Shown here: positions 27,321 through 36,790 of the stretch, in pieces
How the letters are laid out: each line of letters opens with the position of its first letter
Numbering within the stretch: position 1 is the first letter of the stretch
From: Bacteroidia bacterium
GTDB taxonomy: Bacteria > Bacteroidota > Bacteroidia > NS11-12g > UBA9320
Assembly (NCBI GenBank): GCA_018402155.1
Contig: JAGYJG010000001.1
Location: 1,880,501-1,944,500 of the forward strand
Direction: 5' to 3'
Length of the DNA stretch: 64,000 bases
Notes under the pieces: generated by a model
What the model saw: only the letters and a program-made list of their open reading frames with translations
What the model was told of the DNA's origin: nothing
Databases searched by the model: none
Position numbers and translations under genes: made by a program

Positions 27321-27888
27321 GTAATCGCTCTTTAAAAGTATTTTTTAAGTTGTGAAGTGTTCGCTTCAAATAATTATTATCTTTGAGGAGTCGCATCAAA
27401 ATAACGGCACCCTCTATTTCTGCTACGGTAGTCTCTGCATGCAGTTTGGATTGGTTTTTAGTCATTCCTTGCTGAGCAAATAAGTGTGCCAACACCTCAA
27501 ACCACTCATCAAAAAATGCACGAATAATCTCGGTAAATTTCGGATTAGTATTGAGTGTTTCTAAGCCAATATTTACAAAAAAATCACCACCTTCCTCGTG
27601 AGTATAAATTTTTTCTGCCTCATCCATTAAAGCATTTAGCCGTTCTTCAATAGTAAATTCAGTATCCTCAGCTATGCTAAACACTTTTCTCACATAGTGC
27701 GATTTAAGCGCCTCCAGCACCTCGGCCATTAGCTCCTCTTTGCTGGTGATATAGTGATAAATGCTTCCTTTTAATAAACCATTAGCATTGGCCAAATCTT
27801 GCATCGACGTGGCATGATATCCTTTGGATTTAAAAACCGAAAGGGAATTTTGCAGCAGGGTTTTTCTATCAAGTTTTGGTTTAGCCAT
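27310..27888 (-). CDS. TetR/AcrR-family regulator, probably of fatty-acid degradation
   Basis: 192 residues with an N-terminal helix-turn-helix (LLQNSLSVFKSKGYHATSMQ, then NGLLKGSIYHYITSKEEL; residues about 10-53) and an all-helical ligand-binding domain. It is first in the fadN-fadA-fadE operon and overlaps fadN. By analogy with FadR-type TetR repressors it probably senses acyl-CoA and represses this operon. A 14-base near-palindrome about 40 bases upstream is a good candidate for its autoregulatory operator. Family assignment is secure; ligand is inference. Confidence 0.93.
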   Translation of the reverse strand: MAKPKLDRKTLLQNSLSVFKSKGYHATSMQDLANANGLLKGSIYHYITSKEELMAEVLEALKSHYVRKVFSIAEDTEFTIEERLNALMDEAEKIYTHEEGGDFFVNIGLETLNTNPKFTEIIRAFFDEWFEVLAHLFAQQGMTKNQSKLHAETTVAEIEGAVILMRLLKDNNYLKRTLHNLKNTFKERLHDI

Positions 27889-27927
27889 TTTAAAATCGGT
27901 TCGAATATACCTAAATATTTTATTTTA

Positions 27928-27941
27928 ACCAACCGTTTGGT
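27928..27941. promoter_or_regulatory. Candidate TetR operator upstream of the fad operon
   Basis: ACCAACCGTTTGGT is symmetric at 12 of 14 positions (ACCAA..TTGGT arms) and lies 40 bases upstream of the TetR start codon, where a self-repressor would bind. Confidence 0.55.
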
Positions 27942-28144
27942 AGATTATTTTTATATTTTATTTACCAATTATATAAGCCAGAAACCCCCTGAAATGTATC
28001 ACAGATTTAAATCAATATTCTCATCTTTTAAAAAGGTCATCAAGAAATTACTTAATGTCTTTTTAAACTAAAAAATAGATATCAAAAATCAGCTGCTAAA
28101 TACATCTAAAAATCACAGCGCTTTGAGCTAACTACTGCGCTAAT

Positions 28145-28600
28145 CTAAAACATACCCTTGCTGAGGCAGGTAACAGTCCATACAATTAGAGAAGATATCG
28201 TTATACCTATAGAATTGGCTAAAAACGCTTTTTTAAAGTCCATTTTGAAGAGATATGCAGCGATAGTGCCTGCATAAACTCCGGTGCCTGGTAATGGAAT
28301 CATTACAAAAATGGCTAATCCAACATAACCATACTTGTCGAGATTTTCTTTGGAGCCCTTTTTTGCCCTACGTGCCACCCAAATAGCGCTTTTTTTATAC
28401 CAATGCAATTTGGTCAAAAACACATTCATGAAATTTAAAAAAAACAGCATCAATGGATATACTAAAATATTGGCTATAACGGCAATTACCAAAACCAAGA
28501 ACGGATTCAAATCTTTGAGTAGGCCAAAGGGGATGCCCACTTTAGCTTCTCCTAGCGGCGACATGCTCCAGAGGGCGGTATATATGTAATGCTTTAACAC
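28145..28600 (-). CDS. Small multidrug-export-type membrane protein (COG2426)
   Basis: 151-residue integral membrane protein with four or five hydrophobic segments and the family-like stretches SPLGEAKVGIPFGLLKDLNP and GYVGLAIFVMIPLPGTGVYA (the family's PLPGTG motif), matching the putative small multidrug export protein family (Pfam Sm_multidrug_ex), which is distantly related to DedA proteins. Real function is not established for the family. Start is GTG at 28600; CAAAGCTA (28608-28615), a minus-strand TAnnTTTG match, lies just upstream and would give a very short leader. Confidence 0.87.
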   Translation of the reverse strand: MLKHYIYTALWSMSPLGEAKVGIPFGLLKDLNPFLVLVIAVIANILVYPLMLFFLNFMNVFLTKLHWYKKSAIWVARRAKKGSKENLDKYGYVGLAIFVMIPLPGTGVYAGTIAAYLFKMDFKKAFLANSIGITISSLIVWTVTCLSKGMF

Positions 28601-29038
28601 GAAGGCGCAAAGCTAAACGGGAATCACAACTTAAGGCAGCTCATTGCTCGAATATTATAGGTTGTTAATACGATAAAAAATGATGAAATCTCAAGTCATT
28701 CAAAATCTCATAAACTGAACTTTAACGTCCGTTAGTTTAGTAATTTGCTTAATTCCTAATACTATTTTCCTTGTATTATGATTGACCCAATACCAACAAC
28801 ATCGTGCCGGACTATTTCCGAAATTATACCATAAATTTCACTTACACATTGCACCAATCGAGCAAGTGCAATGAGTTGACCAAAGGTCTCTGACGCCAAA
28901 ATTCGTACATCTATAACTAATTCCTCAAATACGATATAGTTGAACTAGGCTAAAGTTTAGACTTAAATATCTATTCAGAATATCCTTAAATAGTATATCA
29001 CGAAATACTGGCCAAAAATCACTACGAAACGTCAGATT
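28601..29038. other. Intergenic region downstream of menE
   Basis: About 440 AT-rich bases between the end of menE and the start of the small membrane protein gene. Apart from the -7 promoter match at 28608-28615 on the minus strand I find no coding frame, RNA gene or repeat. A weak hairpin around TAACG..CGTTA (about 28712-28723) has no T-run. Confidence 0.5.
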
Positions 29039-30067
29039 TTAAAATGACATAATTTTGCGAATCATTTTACCCGTATCTGTGCGTTCTAATGATGCCACAA
29101 ACAGAATTTCTTTGGGGTTGTGATATGCTGGTAGAGCTTGCTTACAAATAGTTAATAGATTCTCTATATTATCCAAAGGGGGGCCTTCTATTACTAAAAC
29201 TACGCTTTCTCCCCATTTGCTATTATATTTTTTTCCGATATAAAACTGCCGCGTTAAACCTTCTCGAATCAAAACTTTTTCTAAAACTTGCTCTACCAAT
29301 ACAGGATGTATCTTTACTCCGCCGCTATTAATTACATCATCTACTCGGCCCAAAACTTCAAAACCTTTTACGTGCAATATTGCTATATCGTTTGTTTTGA
29401 TGAAAAAGTTTAGCTCAGGAATAGTTATGCATAATTGACTATCGTAAAGTGATAATTGCACGCCAGTTTGCGGCTTAAAATAAGGATCTTTAAGTACATT
29501 TTTAAGTGCGATGTGGCTCGCTGTTTCGGTCATGCCGTAGGTTTCCCACACATTTGTATCGGTCTCTTTCAAAAAACTATTCAACTCTTCTTTCAGCGCT
29601 AGACCAATAGGAGCCCCACCGACTAAAATTGAATGATACCCAAGTAAATGTATCTTGTCTTTTGAGAGCAAACTATGAAGTTGAGCGGGAGTGAAAGAAG
29701 CTATGCAAATTTTACTTCCAACATCCCAAACAGGAAGCTTGGGATGCATAGTAGGCTGCACAAAATGGATTTGCCAACCAAAACACAAAGCACGTATCAA
29801 CTGCATAAATCCTCCAGTTTTTTTTACCGGTAAACAGCACAAGACATTACATTGGTCCAAATTTTGGTGAAGTCCCAATACTTGACGAGTACCTTCTGCA
29901 GACCATAGAAGCATAGCTCTACTAAGTTTGACCGTCTTGGGTTTCCCAGTACTTCCTGACGAAGTCATTGAAAAAAAAGATGCACCACTATTCCATTCAC
30001 TAATAACTTGCTCTACAAACTTTTGATCTTTAAAATTTGAACTAAATGTGGCTCTAAATGTTGTCAA
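29039..30067 (-). CDS. menE: Acyl-CoA synthetase, probable o-succinylbenzoate-CoA ligase
   Basis: ATP-dependent adenylate-forming enzyme of menaquinone synthesis: activates o-succinylbenzoate to its CoA thioester. 342 residues, shorter than the usual 450-500 but normal for Bacteroidota MenE, which lacks part of the N-terminal domain. Motifs: SMTSSGSTGKPKTVKLSR (phosphate loop, about 33-50), ETYGMTETASHIALK (about 174-188), LGRVDDVINSGGVKIHPVLV, and the C-terminal lysine region RTDGKM-like (ERTDTGKMIRKI). No other men gene is nearby, so the substrate assignment rests on protein features alone. A TAnnTTTG match (30087-30094, minus strand) lies 20 bases upstream. Confidence 0.85.
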   Translation of the reverse strand: MTTFRATFSSNFKDQKFVEQVISEWNSGASFFSMTSSGSTGKPKTVKLSRAMLLWSAEGTRQVLGLHQNLDQCNVLCCLPVKKTGGFMQLIRALCFGWQIHFVQPTMHPKLPVWDVGSKICIASFTPAQLHSLLSKDKIHLLGYHSILVGGAPIGLALKEELNSFLKETDTNVWETYGMTETASHIALKNVLKDPYFKPQTGVQLSLYDSQLCITIPELNFFIKTNDIAILHVKGFEVLGRVDDVINSGGVKIHPVLVEQVLEKVLIREGLTRQFYIGKKYNSKWGESVVLVIEGPPLDNIENLLTICKQALPAYHNPKEILFVASLERTDTGKMIRKIMSF

Positions 30068-30086
30068 AATTCGACTTTATTTCCGT

Positions 30087-30094
30087 CAAAATTA
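30087..30094 (-). promoter_or_regulatory. -7 promoter element for menE
   Basis: CAAAATTA, i.e. TAATTTTG on the minus strand, is an exact TAnnTTTG match 20 bases from the ATG. A TTG lies about 25 bases further upstream, slightly longer than usual spacing. Confidence 0.5.
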
Positions 30095-30207
30095 AGACAT
30101 TTTAGGCCTACGAGTATCTCAACATTGTATTATTTCTAGCAATAGTGCTCTCGAAGGCTATAAAAACTTAAATTCGCAACTTAAATTAGTAGCATACACA
30201 GAATACA

Positions 30208-32184
30208 ATGAAAGTAATCAAGACAACATTTTTAGTCACTCTCCTATTAATCAACACATTGCTCTTTTCACAAGTAGGTACACTATCTGTTTCTGTAGAG
30301 GAGCAAAACAACGAGTTATTTCCTATTTTCACCTATGGCGATGAAGTAGTAATGAACGACGAGTTTATGCGTGTTTTTTACAAAAACAAGAGAAGTGAGG
30401 GTAACCCTACTAAACAAGAAATAGAAGAATACGTAGATCTTTATGTAAATTTTAAACTAAAGGTAAAAGAAGCATATGCAAAACAATTGGATACTGGATT
30501 CGCATTCAAACAAGAACTAGCAGGCTATCGAAATCAGCTTGCAAAGCCTTATTTAACCGATAAAACAGTAACAGAAAAATTGCTAAAGCAGGCCTATGAA
30601 CGAAGCCAACAAGAAATAAATGCCGCACACTTACTAATCAACTGTGCGGCAGATGCAAAACCAGTTGATACCTTAGCTGCTTACGAAAAAATACAAGGCC
30701 TTCGCAATAGGATTGTTAATGGGGAAGATTTTCAAACTATCGCCTTTCAATATTCTGAAGACCCGTCTGCAAAAACCAACAGCGGAGATTTAGGATATTT
30801 CACAGTTTTTCAAATGATATATCCTTTTGAAAATGCCGCATTTGATACTAAAGTTGGCGAAGTAAGCTACCCAATACGTACTCGTTTTGGTTATCACTTG
30901 GTGCATGTTAAAGATAAAAGACCTACACAAGGTGACATTAAAGTTGCTCATATAGCCATAAAATACTACAACCCGGAACAAGTAGATAGTACAAAAGATC
31001 GTATTTACGCTGTATATGAAAAACTACAATCGGGCGAAAATTGGAACGATTTAGTAAAAGAATTTTCAGAAGATTTTAACACCAATCAGAGTGAGGGTGA
31101 ATTGGGTTGGTTTAACAGAACAACGTCTGGAATACCTTTAGAATTTAAAGATGCTGCATACCTCCTGACTAATGATGGGGAGTATAGTAAACCAATACAA
31201 ACCAAATTTAGCTGGCATATATTAAAAAGAATTGAACAAAAGAAAAAACCAACCTACGAGGAATCCGTAGACTTTTTGCGCAAAAAAATTGAACGAGACA
31301 GCAGAAGCGAATTAAACAGAGAGGCTGTTGTCGCTCGTATAAAAAAGGAAAATAAATTTGTTAATTTAGCCGGTATCGATGCTGTAAAAAACACTTTTGA
31401 TGAAAGTCTTTTGAAAGGTGAGTATACCAAGCAACAAGGAACAGATAGGGTATTGTGTAAAATAGGTGATAGAGAATACACCGACAATCATTTTTATAGC
31501 TACGTAGCTACCAACCAGTCTAGAAGTAACCAATCTTTGGACAACGCTATAACTGCTATGTATGAGGCTTTTGTGCAACGAATAAACCTAGACTACGAAG
31601 AGGCGCAGCTTGAAAAAAAGTATCCTGATTTCAATTTGATAATGAAAGAGTATAGAGACGGCATATTACTTTTTGAACTAATGGATAAAGAGGTATGGAC
31701 TAAAGCTGTTAGAGATACAGCAGGACTGAAAGCCTATTACGCCGCTCACCAAGAAGATTTCATGTGGAAGGAGCGTGCTAAAATTACGGTATACAGCTGT
31801 AAGAATGCTAAAACTGCCAAAAAATTGAAAAACCAAATTTCGAAAGGTAAAAACGTTTCTCCTCTAATTGAAAAATGGAATACTGATGATGCACTTGCCG
31901 TATCAGTGGAATCAAACACAATAGAAAAAGGTAGCAAAAAACAATTTGAAAATCTTCCTTGGAACGTGGGCGTTCACGACCTAGCGCAAGAAAATGAAAG
32001 ATATAAATTTGTTCATGTAAGTGCGCTATTACCGGCTACAGCAAAATTACTAGAGGAAAATATGGGACAAGCAACTAGTGACTACCAAGACTACTTGCAG
32101 TTACTTTGGATAGATAATCTTAAAGAAAAATACCCAGTAGAAATTTACAAAACCAATATCCGTCGATTGTATAGTAACTACTAA
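30208..32184 (+). CDS. Periplasmic peptidylprolyl isomerase with tandem PpiC domains
   Basis: 658-residue exported folding factor (signal: TTFLVTLLLINTLLFSQ). Two parvulin-type rotamase domains follow each other: AAHLLINCAADAKP...GDLGYFTVFQMIYPFENAAF...GYHLVHVKDKRP (about 138-250) and IKVAHIAIKYYNPE...GELGWFNRTTSG (about 248-350). The C-terminal 300 residues are helical and resemble a SurA-like chaperone segment without a further clear active site. First of three related genes ending in a SurA-like protein. Probably assists outer-membrane protein biogenesis. Confidence 0.93.
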   Translation: MKVIKTTFLVTLLLINTLLFSQVGTLSVSVEEQNNELFPIFTYGDEVVMNDEFMRVFYKNKRSEGNPTKQEIEEYVDLYVNFKLKVKEAYAKQLDTGFAFKQELAGYRNQLAKPYLTDKTVTEKLLKQAYERSQQEINAAHLLINCAADAKPVDTLAAYEKIQGLRNRIVNGEDFQTIAFQYSEDPSAKTNSGDLGYFTVFQMIYPFENAAFDTKVGEVSYPIRTRFGYHLVHVKDKRPTQGDIKVAHIAIKYYNPEQVDSTKDRIYAVYEKLQSGENWNDLVKEFSEDFNTNQSEGELGWFNRTTSGIPLEFKDAAYLLTNDGEYSKPIQTKFSWHILKRIEQKKKPTYEESVDFLRKKIERDSRSELNREAVVARIKKENKFVNLAGIDAVKNTFDESLLKGEYTKQQGTDRVLCKIGDREYTDNHFYSYVATNQSRSNQSLDNAITAMYEAFVQRINLDYEEAQLEKKYPDFNLIMKEYRDGILLFELMDKEVWTKAVRDTAGLKAYYAAHQEDFMWKERAKITVYSCKNAKTAKKLKNQISKGKNVSPLIEKWNTDDALAVSVESNTIEKGSKKQFENLPWNVGVHDLAQENERYKFVHVSALLPATAKLLEENMGQATSDYQDYLQLLWIDNLKEKYPVEIYKTNIRRLYSNY

Positions 32185-32206
32185 AAATCATAATACTTAT
32201 ACTCGT

Positions 32207-33040
32207 GTGACGAAATCATTACTTTATATATTTATTCTAGGAGCTGCTACAGCCTGCACCAAACAAGAACTTGGTAAGGTACTGGCAGAGGCTTATGGAA
32301 AGCAATTATTTGATACCGAACTAGCTATGATAGTGCCTGAAGATGCCACCGTGGAAGATAGTGTTTTCCTAACAAAAGAATACATAAATATCTGGCTTTC
32401 TAAACAAATATTACTCCACAAAGCGGACAAAATACTCACAGCACAAGAAAAGGACAAAACAAAGCAACTAGAACAGTATAATATTGATTTACTGACTTAC
32501 GAAGTACTCAATAAACTTGCATCACAAGCAGTAGATACGTCCTACGACGAGGCTGAACTAAGAGACTATTATGACGAACACACCGCAGAGTTTGAGCTAT
32601 CTCAAAACATAATAAAAATTATTTTCTTCAAAATACCAAACGATGCACGAGACATTGATATGCTTTGGTCCAGTTTTAAGGCTACAGACGAAAGTATATA
32701 CAGTACATTAAAACAACTAAGCACATTGGGAGGCAACTACTACGAGGACAAAAATAGCTGGGTGTTTTTTGATGATATCCTCAAGGAGATTCCTATAAAC
32801 ACATACAATCAAGAGCACTATTTGAACAATAATAAACTCATTAGACTACCTGATGGTGATTTCGAATACTTCATTCGTATTTTAGATTTCAGAATAAGAA
32901 GTAGCACATCCCCTTTTTCTATAGAAAAAGAAAACATAAAACAGCTATTGGGTATGAAACGACAACAAAAAGCAGTGCAGAGCATTGAAACAAAACTAGT
33001 AGAAGAAGCGTATAGCAATAAAGAAATTAAAATATTTTGA
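32207..33040 (+). CDS. SurA-like lipoprotein lacking a recognisable isomerase domain
   Basis: 277 residues with a lipoprotein signal (LGAATAC, Cys at about 17). The layout, a helical N-terminal part with SVFLTKEYINIWLSKQILLHKA followed by a long helical region and a weak strand part, resembles the chaperone portion of SurA/PpiC proteins; none of the parvulin motifs (GxLG, GYHI) are present. GTG start at 32207, 22 bases after the preceding stop; its end overlaps the next gene's TTG start by four bases. Position in the block implies a role in outer-membrane protein folding (inference). Confidence 0.8.
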   Translation: MTKSLLYIFILGAATACTKQELGKVLAEAYGKQLFDTELAMIVPEDATVEDSVFLTKEYINIWLSKQILLHKADKILTAQEKDKTKQLEQYNIDLLTYEVLNKLASQAVDTSYDEAELRDYYDEHTAEFELSQNIIKIIFFKIPNDARDIDMLWSSFKATDESIYSTLKQLSTLGGNYYEDKNSWVFFDDILKEIPINTYNQEHYLNNNKLIRLPDGDFEYFIRILDFRIRSSTSPFSIEKENIKQLLGMKRQQKAVQSIETKLVEEAYSNKEIKIF

Positions 33041-34383
33041 AAGCAACACTAACAGCCATATTGCTCCTTTCAGCTTCCATAGCTAATGCGCAAAATACAA
33101 AGATACTGGATGAAGTAGTAGCCGTAATTGGAGAAAATATCATCTTAAAATCACAACTAGAAGCTGAATATGCTCAAGCCCAAAAAGAGATGTCATTTTA
33201 CGATGGTGACTTGAAATGTGAACTACTAAATCAACTTATTATCCAGAAACTATACCTACATAAAGGAAAACTAGATAGCACATATGCAGACGAAACCCGA
33301 GTAAATGCTGAAGTGGATAGACGTATTCAATACTATGCCTCTCAAATAGGAGGAGAAGCCAAATTAGAACAATATTTGGGGAAGACTGTAGATGAATATA
33401 AAGCACAAATGAAACCAAAGGTTGAAGAGCAGATGATAACGCAGCAGGTGCAACAAGGCCTTATTAGCAATGTAAAAGCGTCTCCAACCGACGTTCGTTT
33501 ATTTTTTAGGGATATACCAAAAGACAGCCTACCAAGATACGCCAAAGAAGTAGAATTCGCAGTAGTATCCATGAAACCCAAACCTAGTAAGTATGCTAAA
33601 AAATATGCCTTAGAAAAAATTACTGCTCTGAGAAACGAGATTATAAATGGTAGATACACCTTTGATTTTGCTGCAAAAAGTAATAGTGATGACCCAGGAA
33701 CATCAGTAAATGGGGGCGAATTAGGTTATTTTGCAAGAGGACAAATGGTTAGCGAATTTGAACGTGCAGCATTCAAATTAAAAAAAGATTCTATATCTGA
33801 AGTTATAGAAACAGAATACGGATACCATATTATGCAGGTAATAGACAGAAAAGGAGAAAAAGTAAATGCCCGTCATATTCTGATAAAGCCACTCATTGTG
33901 CCTAGTGATTTTCTTGCACTAAAAGAAGAAATGAAAAAGCTTATGGTAGCTATAAAAACAGATAGTTTAACGTTGTGTCACGTTGCAAATAAATATAGTA
34001 GCGATGCTCAAACAAAAGATAACTGTGGTTTCTTTGTAAATGCGGCAACTGGATCTCAACAAGTTCCTGTAGCTGAACTTCCCCCTCTATTATCCGCAAA
34101 AGCAGAAACTATGTATCCTGGTGAGTTTTCCGGTCCCGTAAAATTTCAAGATATAGACGGTACAGAGGGTTACCGTTTCTTTTATCTACGTAGAGAAGTG
34201 CCTGCCCACCTAGCAAATCTGAAAGACGACTACCAAAAAATACAAACTTTGGCTTTGGAAAAAAAACAAGATACAGAAGTACAAAAATGGGTTGAAGATT
34301 TTAAACAAGGAGTTTATATAAAAATAGATGACAAATACTCAAACTGCTCAGAATTGGCAAAATGGAAAGGACTAAGCAACTAA
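33037..34383 (+). CDS. SurA-like periplasmic chaperone / peptidylprolyl isomerase
   Basis: 448-residue exported protein (signal: LTAILLLSASIANAQ). The N-terminal SurA motif EVVAVIGENIILKSQLEAEY (about 26-45) is followed by a parvulin domain with GGELGYFARGQMVSEFERAAF and YGYHIMQVIDRKG (about 228-275) and a second, weaker one (ARHILIKPL...CGFFVNAATG). Closest in layout to SurA. TTG start at 33037 overlaps the upstream stop (TTGA), which indicates translational coupling. Next gene, a MoxR ATPase, starts four bases after the stop; the same order is common in Bacteroidota. Confidence 0.93.
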   Translation: MKATLTAILLLSASIANAQNTKILDEVVAVIGENIILKSQLEAEYAQAQKEMSFYDGDLKCELLNQLIIQKLYLHKGKLDSTYADETRVNAEVDRRIQYYASQIGGEAKLEQYLGKTVDEYKAQMKPKVEEQMITQQVQQGLISNVKASPTDVRLFFRDIPKDSLPRYAKEVEFAVVSMKPKPSKYAKKYALEKITALRNEIINGRYTFDFAAKSNSDDPGTSVNGGELGYFARGQMVSEFERAAFKLKKDSISEVIETEYGYHIMQVIDRKGEKVNARHILIKPLIVPSDFLALKEEMKKLMVAIKTDSLTLCHVANKYSSDAQTKDNCGFFVNAATGSQQVPVAELPPLLSAKAETMYPGEFSGPVKFQDIDGTEGYRFFYLRREVPAHLANLKDDYQKIQTLALEKKQDTEVQKWVEDFKQGVYIKIDDKYSNCSELAKWKGLSN

Positions 34384-34387
34384 ATAA

Positions 34388-35353
34388 ATGGTAGATTTCA
34401 GTAATGACAAACAAGCTGCCGACCACCTCGTGGGCAAAGTGCAGGAACTAAAAGCAGAAATAGGGAAAATAATAATAGGCCAAGAAGATGTAATAAATGG
34501 TGTAATCACAAGTATTATAAGCAATGGGCACTCACTACTTATTGGGGTTCCTGGACTAGCCAAAACACTCCTTATTCAAACCATAAGTGAAGCACTTGCA
34601 ATGAGCTTTAATCGCATACAGTTCACCCCAGACCTTATGCCTAGCGATATTGTAGGTTCTGAAATACTAGATGATACCAGAAACTTTAAATTTAACAAAG
34701 GCCCTGTATTCTCAAATATAGTGCTTGCAGACGAGATAAATAGAACTCCACCAAAAACACAAGCTGCATTACTTGAAGCAATGCAAGAAAAAACAGTTAC
34801 CGTAGCCGGTGTAAACTATCCACTTCCTAAACCATTTTTTGTGCTTGCTACTCAAAATCCTATAGAACAAGAAGGTACATACCCATTACCCGAAGCTCAA
34901 CTAGACAGATTTATGTTTAACATGATCTTGGATTACCCTAGTACAGAAGAAGAAATAAATATAGTAAAAGCGACCACAACACCACAGACTAAGCAAGTAA
35001 CTAATGTACTCAGTAAAGAAGAAATTCTTGGTTTTCAGGAGTTGGTAAGAAAAGTGCCCGTGGCAGATAATGTGTATGAGTATGCAGTAAATCTAGTAGG
35101 GAAAACACGGGCAGGAAGAAAACTAGCCACCTCCATTGTAAACGAATATGTAGACTATGGTGCTGGACCTAGAGCATCTCAATATCTAATTATTGGCGCA
35201 AAAGCAAACGCTATTATTAACGGTAAATACTCCCCAGACATAGAGGATGTGCAAGCCGTTGCAAAAATGGTACTTCGCCACCGCGTAGTGCGCAATTATA
35301 AAGCAGAAGCCGAAGGAATGTCTTCTGACAACATAATTGAAAGTCTATTTTAA
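34388..35353 (+). CDS. MoxR-type AAA+ ATPase
   Basis: 321-residue cytosolic ATPase. Walker A variant GVPGLAKTLL (about 56-65), Walker B VLADEINRTPPKTQAALLEAMQ (as two adjoining parts, about 115-136), sensor 1 in FVLATQNPIEQEGTYPLPEA and sensor 2 near AGPRASQYLI. MoxR ATPases act as chaperones that insert cofactors or assemble partner proteins, usually with VWA-domain proteins encoded next door; none follows here. It is the last gene of the SurA block, with the exonuclease fusion beginning six bases later. Confidence 0.94.
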   Translation: MVDFSNDKQAADHLVGKVQELKAEIGKIIIGQEDVINGVITSIISNGHSLLIGVPGLAKTLLIQTISEALAMSFNRIQFTPDLMPSDIVGSEILDDTRNFKFNKGPVFSNIVLADEINRTPPKTQAALLEAMQEKTVTVAGVNYPLPKPFFVLATQNPIEQEGTYPLPEAQLDRFMFNMILDYPSTEEEINIVKATTTPQTKQVTNVLSKEEILGFQELVRKVPVADNVYEYAVNLVGKTRAGRKLATSIVNEYVDYGAGPRASQYLIIGAKANAIINGKYSPDIEDVQAVAKMVLRHRVVRNYKAEAEGMSSDNIIESLF

Positions 35354-35358
35354 AAAAT

Positions 35359-36723
35359 ATGGTATATACCATAGTAGATATAGAAACTACGGGTGGATCT
35401 CATGGTAACAGAATCACTGAAATAGCCGCCGCAAAAACAGATGGAATTAGAATACTCGACACCTATGAATCACTTGTTAATCCCGAAGTATTTATTCCAA
35501 AATCTATCACACTACTTACAGGAATTACTAACCCTATGGTAGCAGACGCTCCAACGTTTGAAGAAATTGCAGAAGAATTTTTGTCATTTTTGGAAGATAC
35601 CATTTTTATAGCACACAATGTTAGTTTTGACTATGGCATAATAAAGAACCATTTTGAAGACTTGGGTATATCATTCAATAAAAAAAAATTATGTACGGTG
35701 CGTTTATCTCGTGGTATTATACCTGGTTATGCGTCCTATTCCTTAGGAAAATTATGTCCTGCTTTGGGTATCAAAAATCATCAAAGACATCGCGCTATGG
35801 GTGATACTATTGCAACCGTAGAATTATTTCATTATCTGCTGACTCAAGATAAAGAGAACTTTATACACTACTCTTTAAATCAGCTTAATAAAGAAGCATT
35901 ACTACCGCCCAACTTAGACAAAAAAGAATTTGAAAACTTGCCAAACACCGCGGGGGTATACTATCTACTGGGAGAAAAAATGGATATACTTTATGTAGGT
36001 AAAGCAAAAGATATCAAAAAACGCATTGTTACACATTTTTCCGAAAAAAGTAGAAAAAAAAGCGAATTGCTGCGCAAAATATACCACGTGAGCTTCACAG
36101 AAACGGGTAACGAGCTGATAGCTCTTTTGCTAGAAAGTCACGAAATAAAAAAGCACTACCCCTATTACAACAAGGCACAAAAATACAAAAGCCACGATTA
36201 CCATGTTTGCTATTACGAAGGGCAAGACGGTATTCTTAGAGTCGATATTTTTCTTAAAAAGTTTGCAAAAAATAGTATCCAAAGCTTTAGCTCTATGACA
36301 ATGGCAAAGGACCATCTTTACAAACTAGTAGAAAAAAATAAACTTTGCCCCAAATACACCGGACTAGAACGCACAAAAAATACTTGCTACATGGGTAAGT
36401 CCTGCCCTATATGCTCACTACAAGAAAGTACAGAAAACTACAACCAACGCGTGATTACTGCTACAGTAAATAGAGATAACAGGCTATCTGCATTTATTAT
36501 TGGTCCGGGGCGTAATTTTGACGAAAAAGGCATAATTTTCATTGAAAATGGGGACTACAAGGGCTTCGGTTTTATAAATAGCAAAGTAGCTTATAACGCC
36601 CAAAATCTTATAGATGCAGTGGTCCCCTACACAAATAATAACGACACAAAAAGAATTTTAAATGGGTTTTTAGATCACCCATTACAAAAAATGTATCAAG
36701 TAGTGGAGCTCAAAAACTCGTAA
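35359..36723 (+). CDS. DEDDh exonuclease fused to a GIY-YIG (UvrC N-terminal-like) nuclease
   Basis: 454-residue two-domain nuclease. Residues 1-170 form a DnaQ-like 3'-5' exonuclease: VDIETTG (Exo I), AHNVSFDYGII (Exo II) and HRAMGDTIATVEL (Exo III with His). From about residue 190 a GIY-YIG domain follows: LPNTAGVYYLLG, ILYVGKAKDIKKRIVTHF and LLLESHEIKKHYPYYN. The C-terminal part has a CYMGKSCPIC cysteine cluster. The architecture resembles Cho-like proteins and is known from Bacteroidota and some Actinobacteria; it probably acts in DNA repair. No UvrC C-terminal nuclease or HhH domain is visible. Confidence 0.92.
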   Translation: MVYTIVDIETTGGSHGNRITEIAAAKTDGIRILDTYESLVNPEVFIPKSITLLTGITNPMVADAPTFEEIAEEFLSFLEDTIFIAHNVSFDYGIIKNHFEDLGISFNKKKLCTVRLSRGIIPGYASYSLGKLCPALGIKNHQRHRAMGDTIATVELFHYLLTQDKENFIHYSLNQLNKEALLPPNLDKKEFENLPNTAGVYYLLGEKMDILYVGKAKDIKKRIVTHFSEKSRKKSELLRKIYHVSFTETGNELIALLLESHEIKKHYPYYNKAQKYKSHDYHVCYYEGQDGILRVDIFLKKFAKNSIQSFSSMTMAKDHLYKLVEKNKLCPKYTGLERTKNTCYMGKSCPICSLQESTENYNQRVITATVNRDNRLSAFIIGPGRNFDEKGIIFIENGDYKGFGFINSKVAYNAQNLIDAVVPYTNNNDTKRILNGFLDHPLQKMYQVVELKNS

Positions 36724-36790
36724 AAACCTTATTCTGAAAATCTTCCTTGCTCCAGAATAATGTCTTCAAACACTTCCCATCGTGCTCTCG

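Noticed and set aside
28712-28723. TAACG..CGTTA hairpin in the gap downstream of menE
   Set aside because: Short stem without T-run or conservation evidence.
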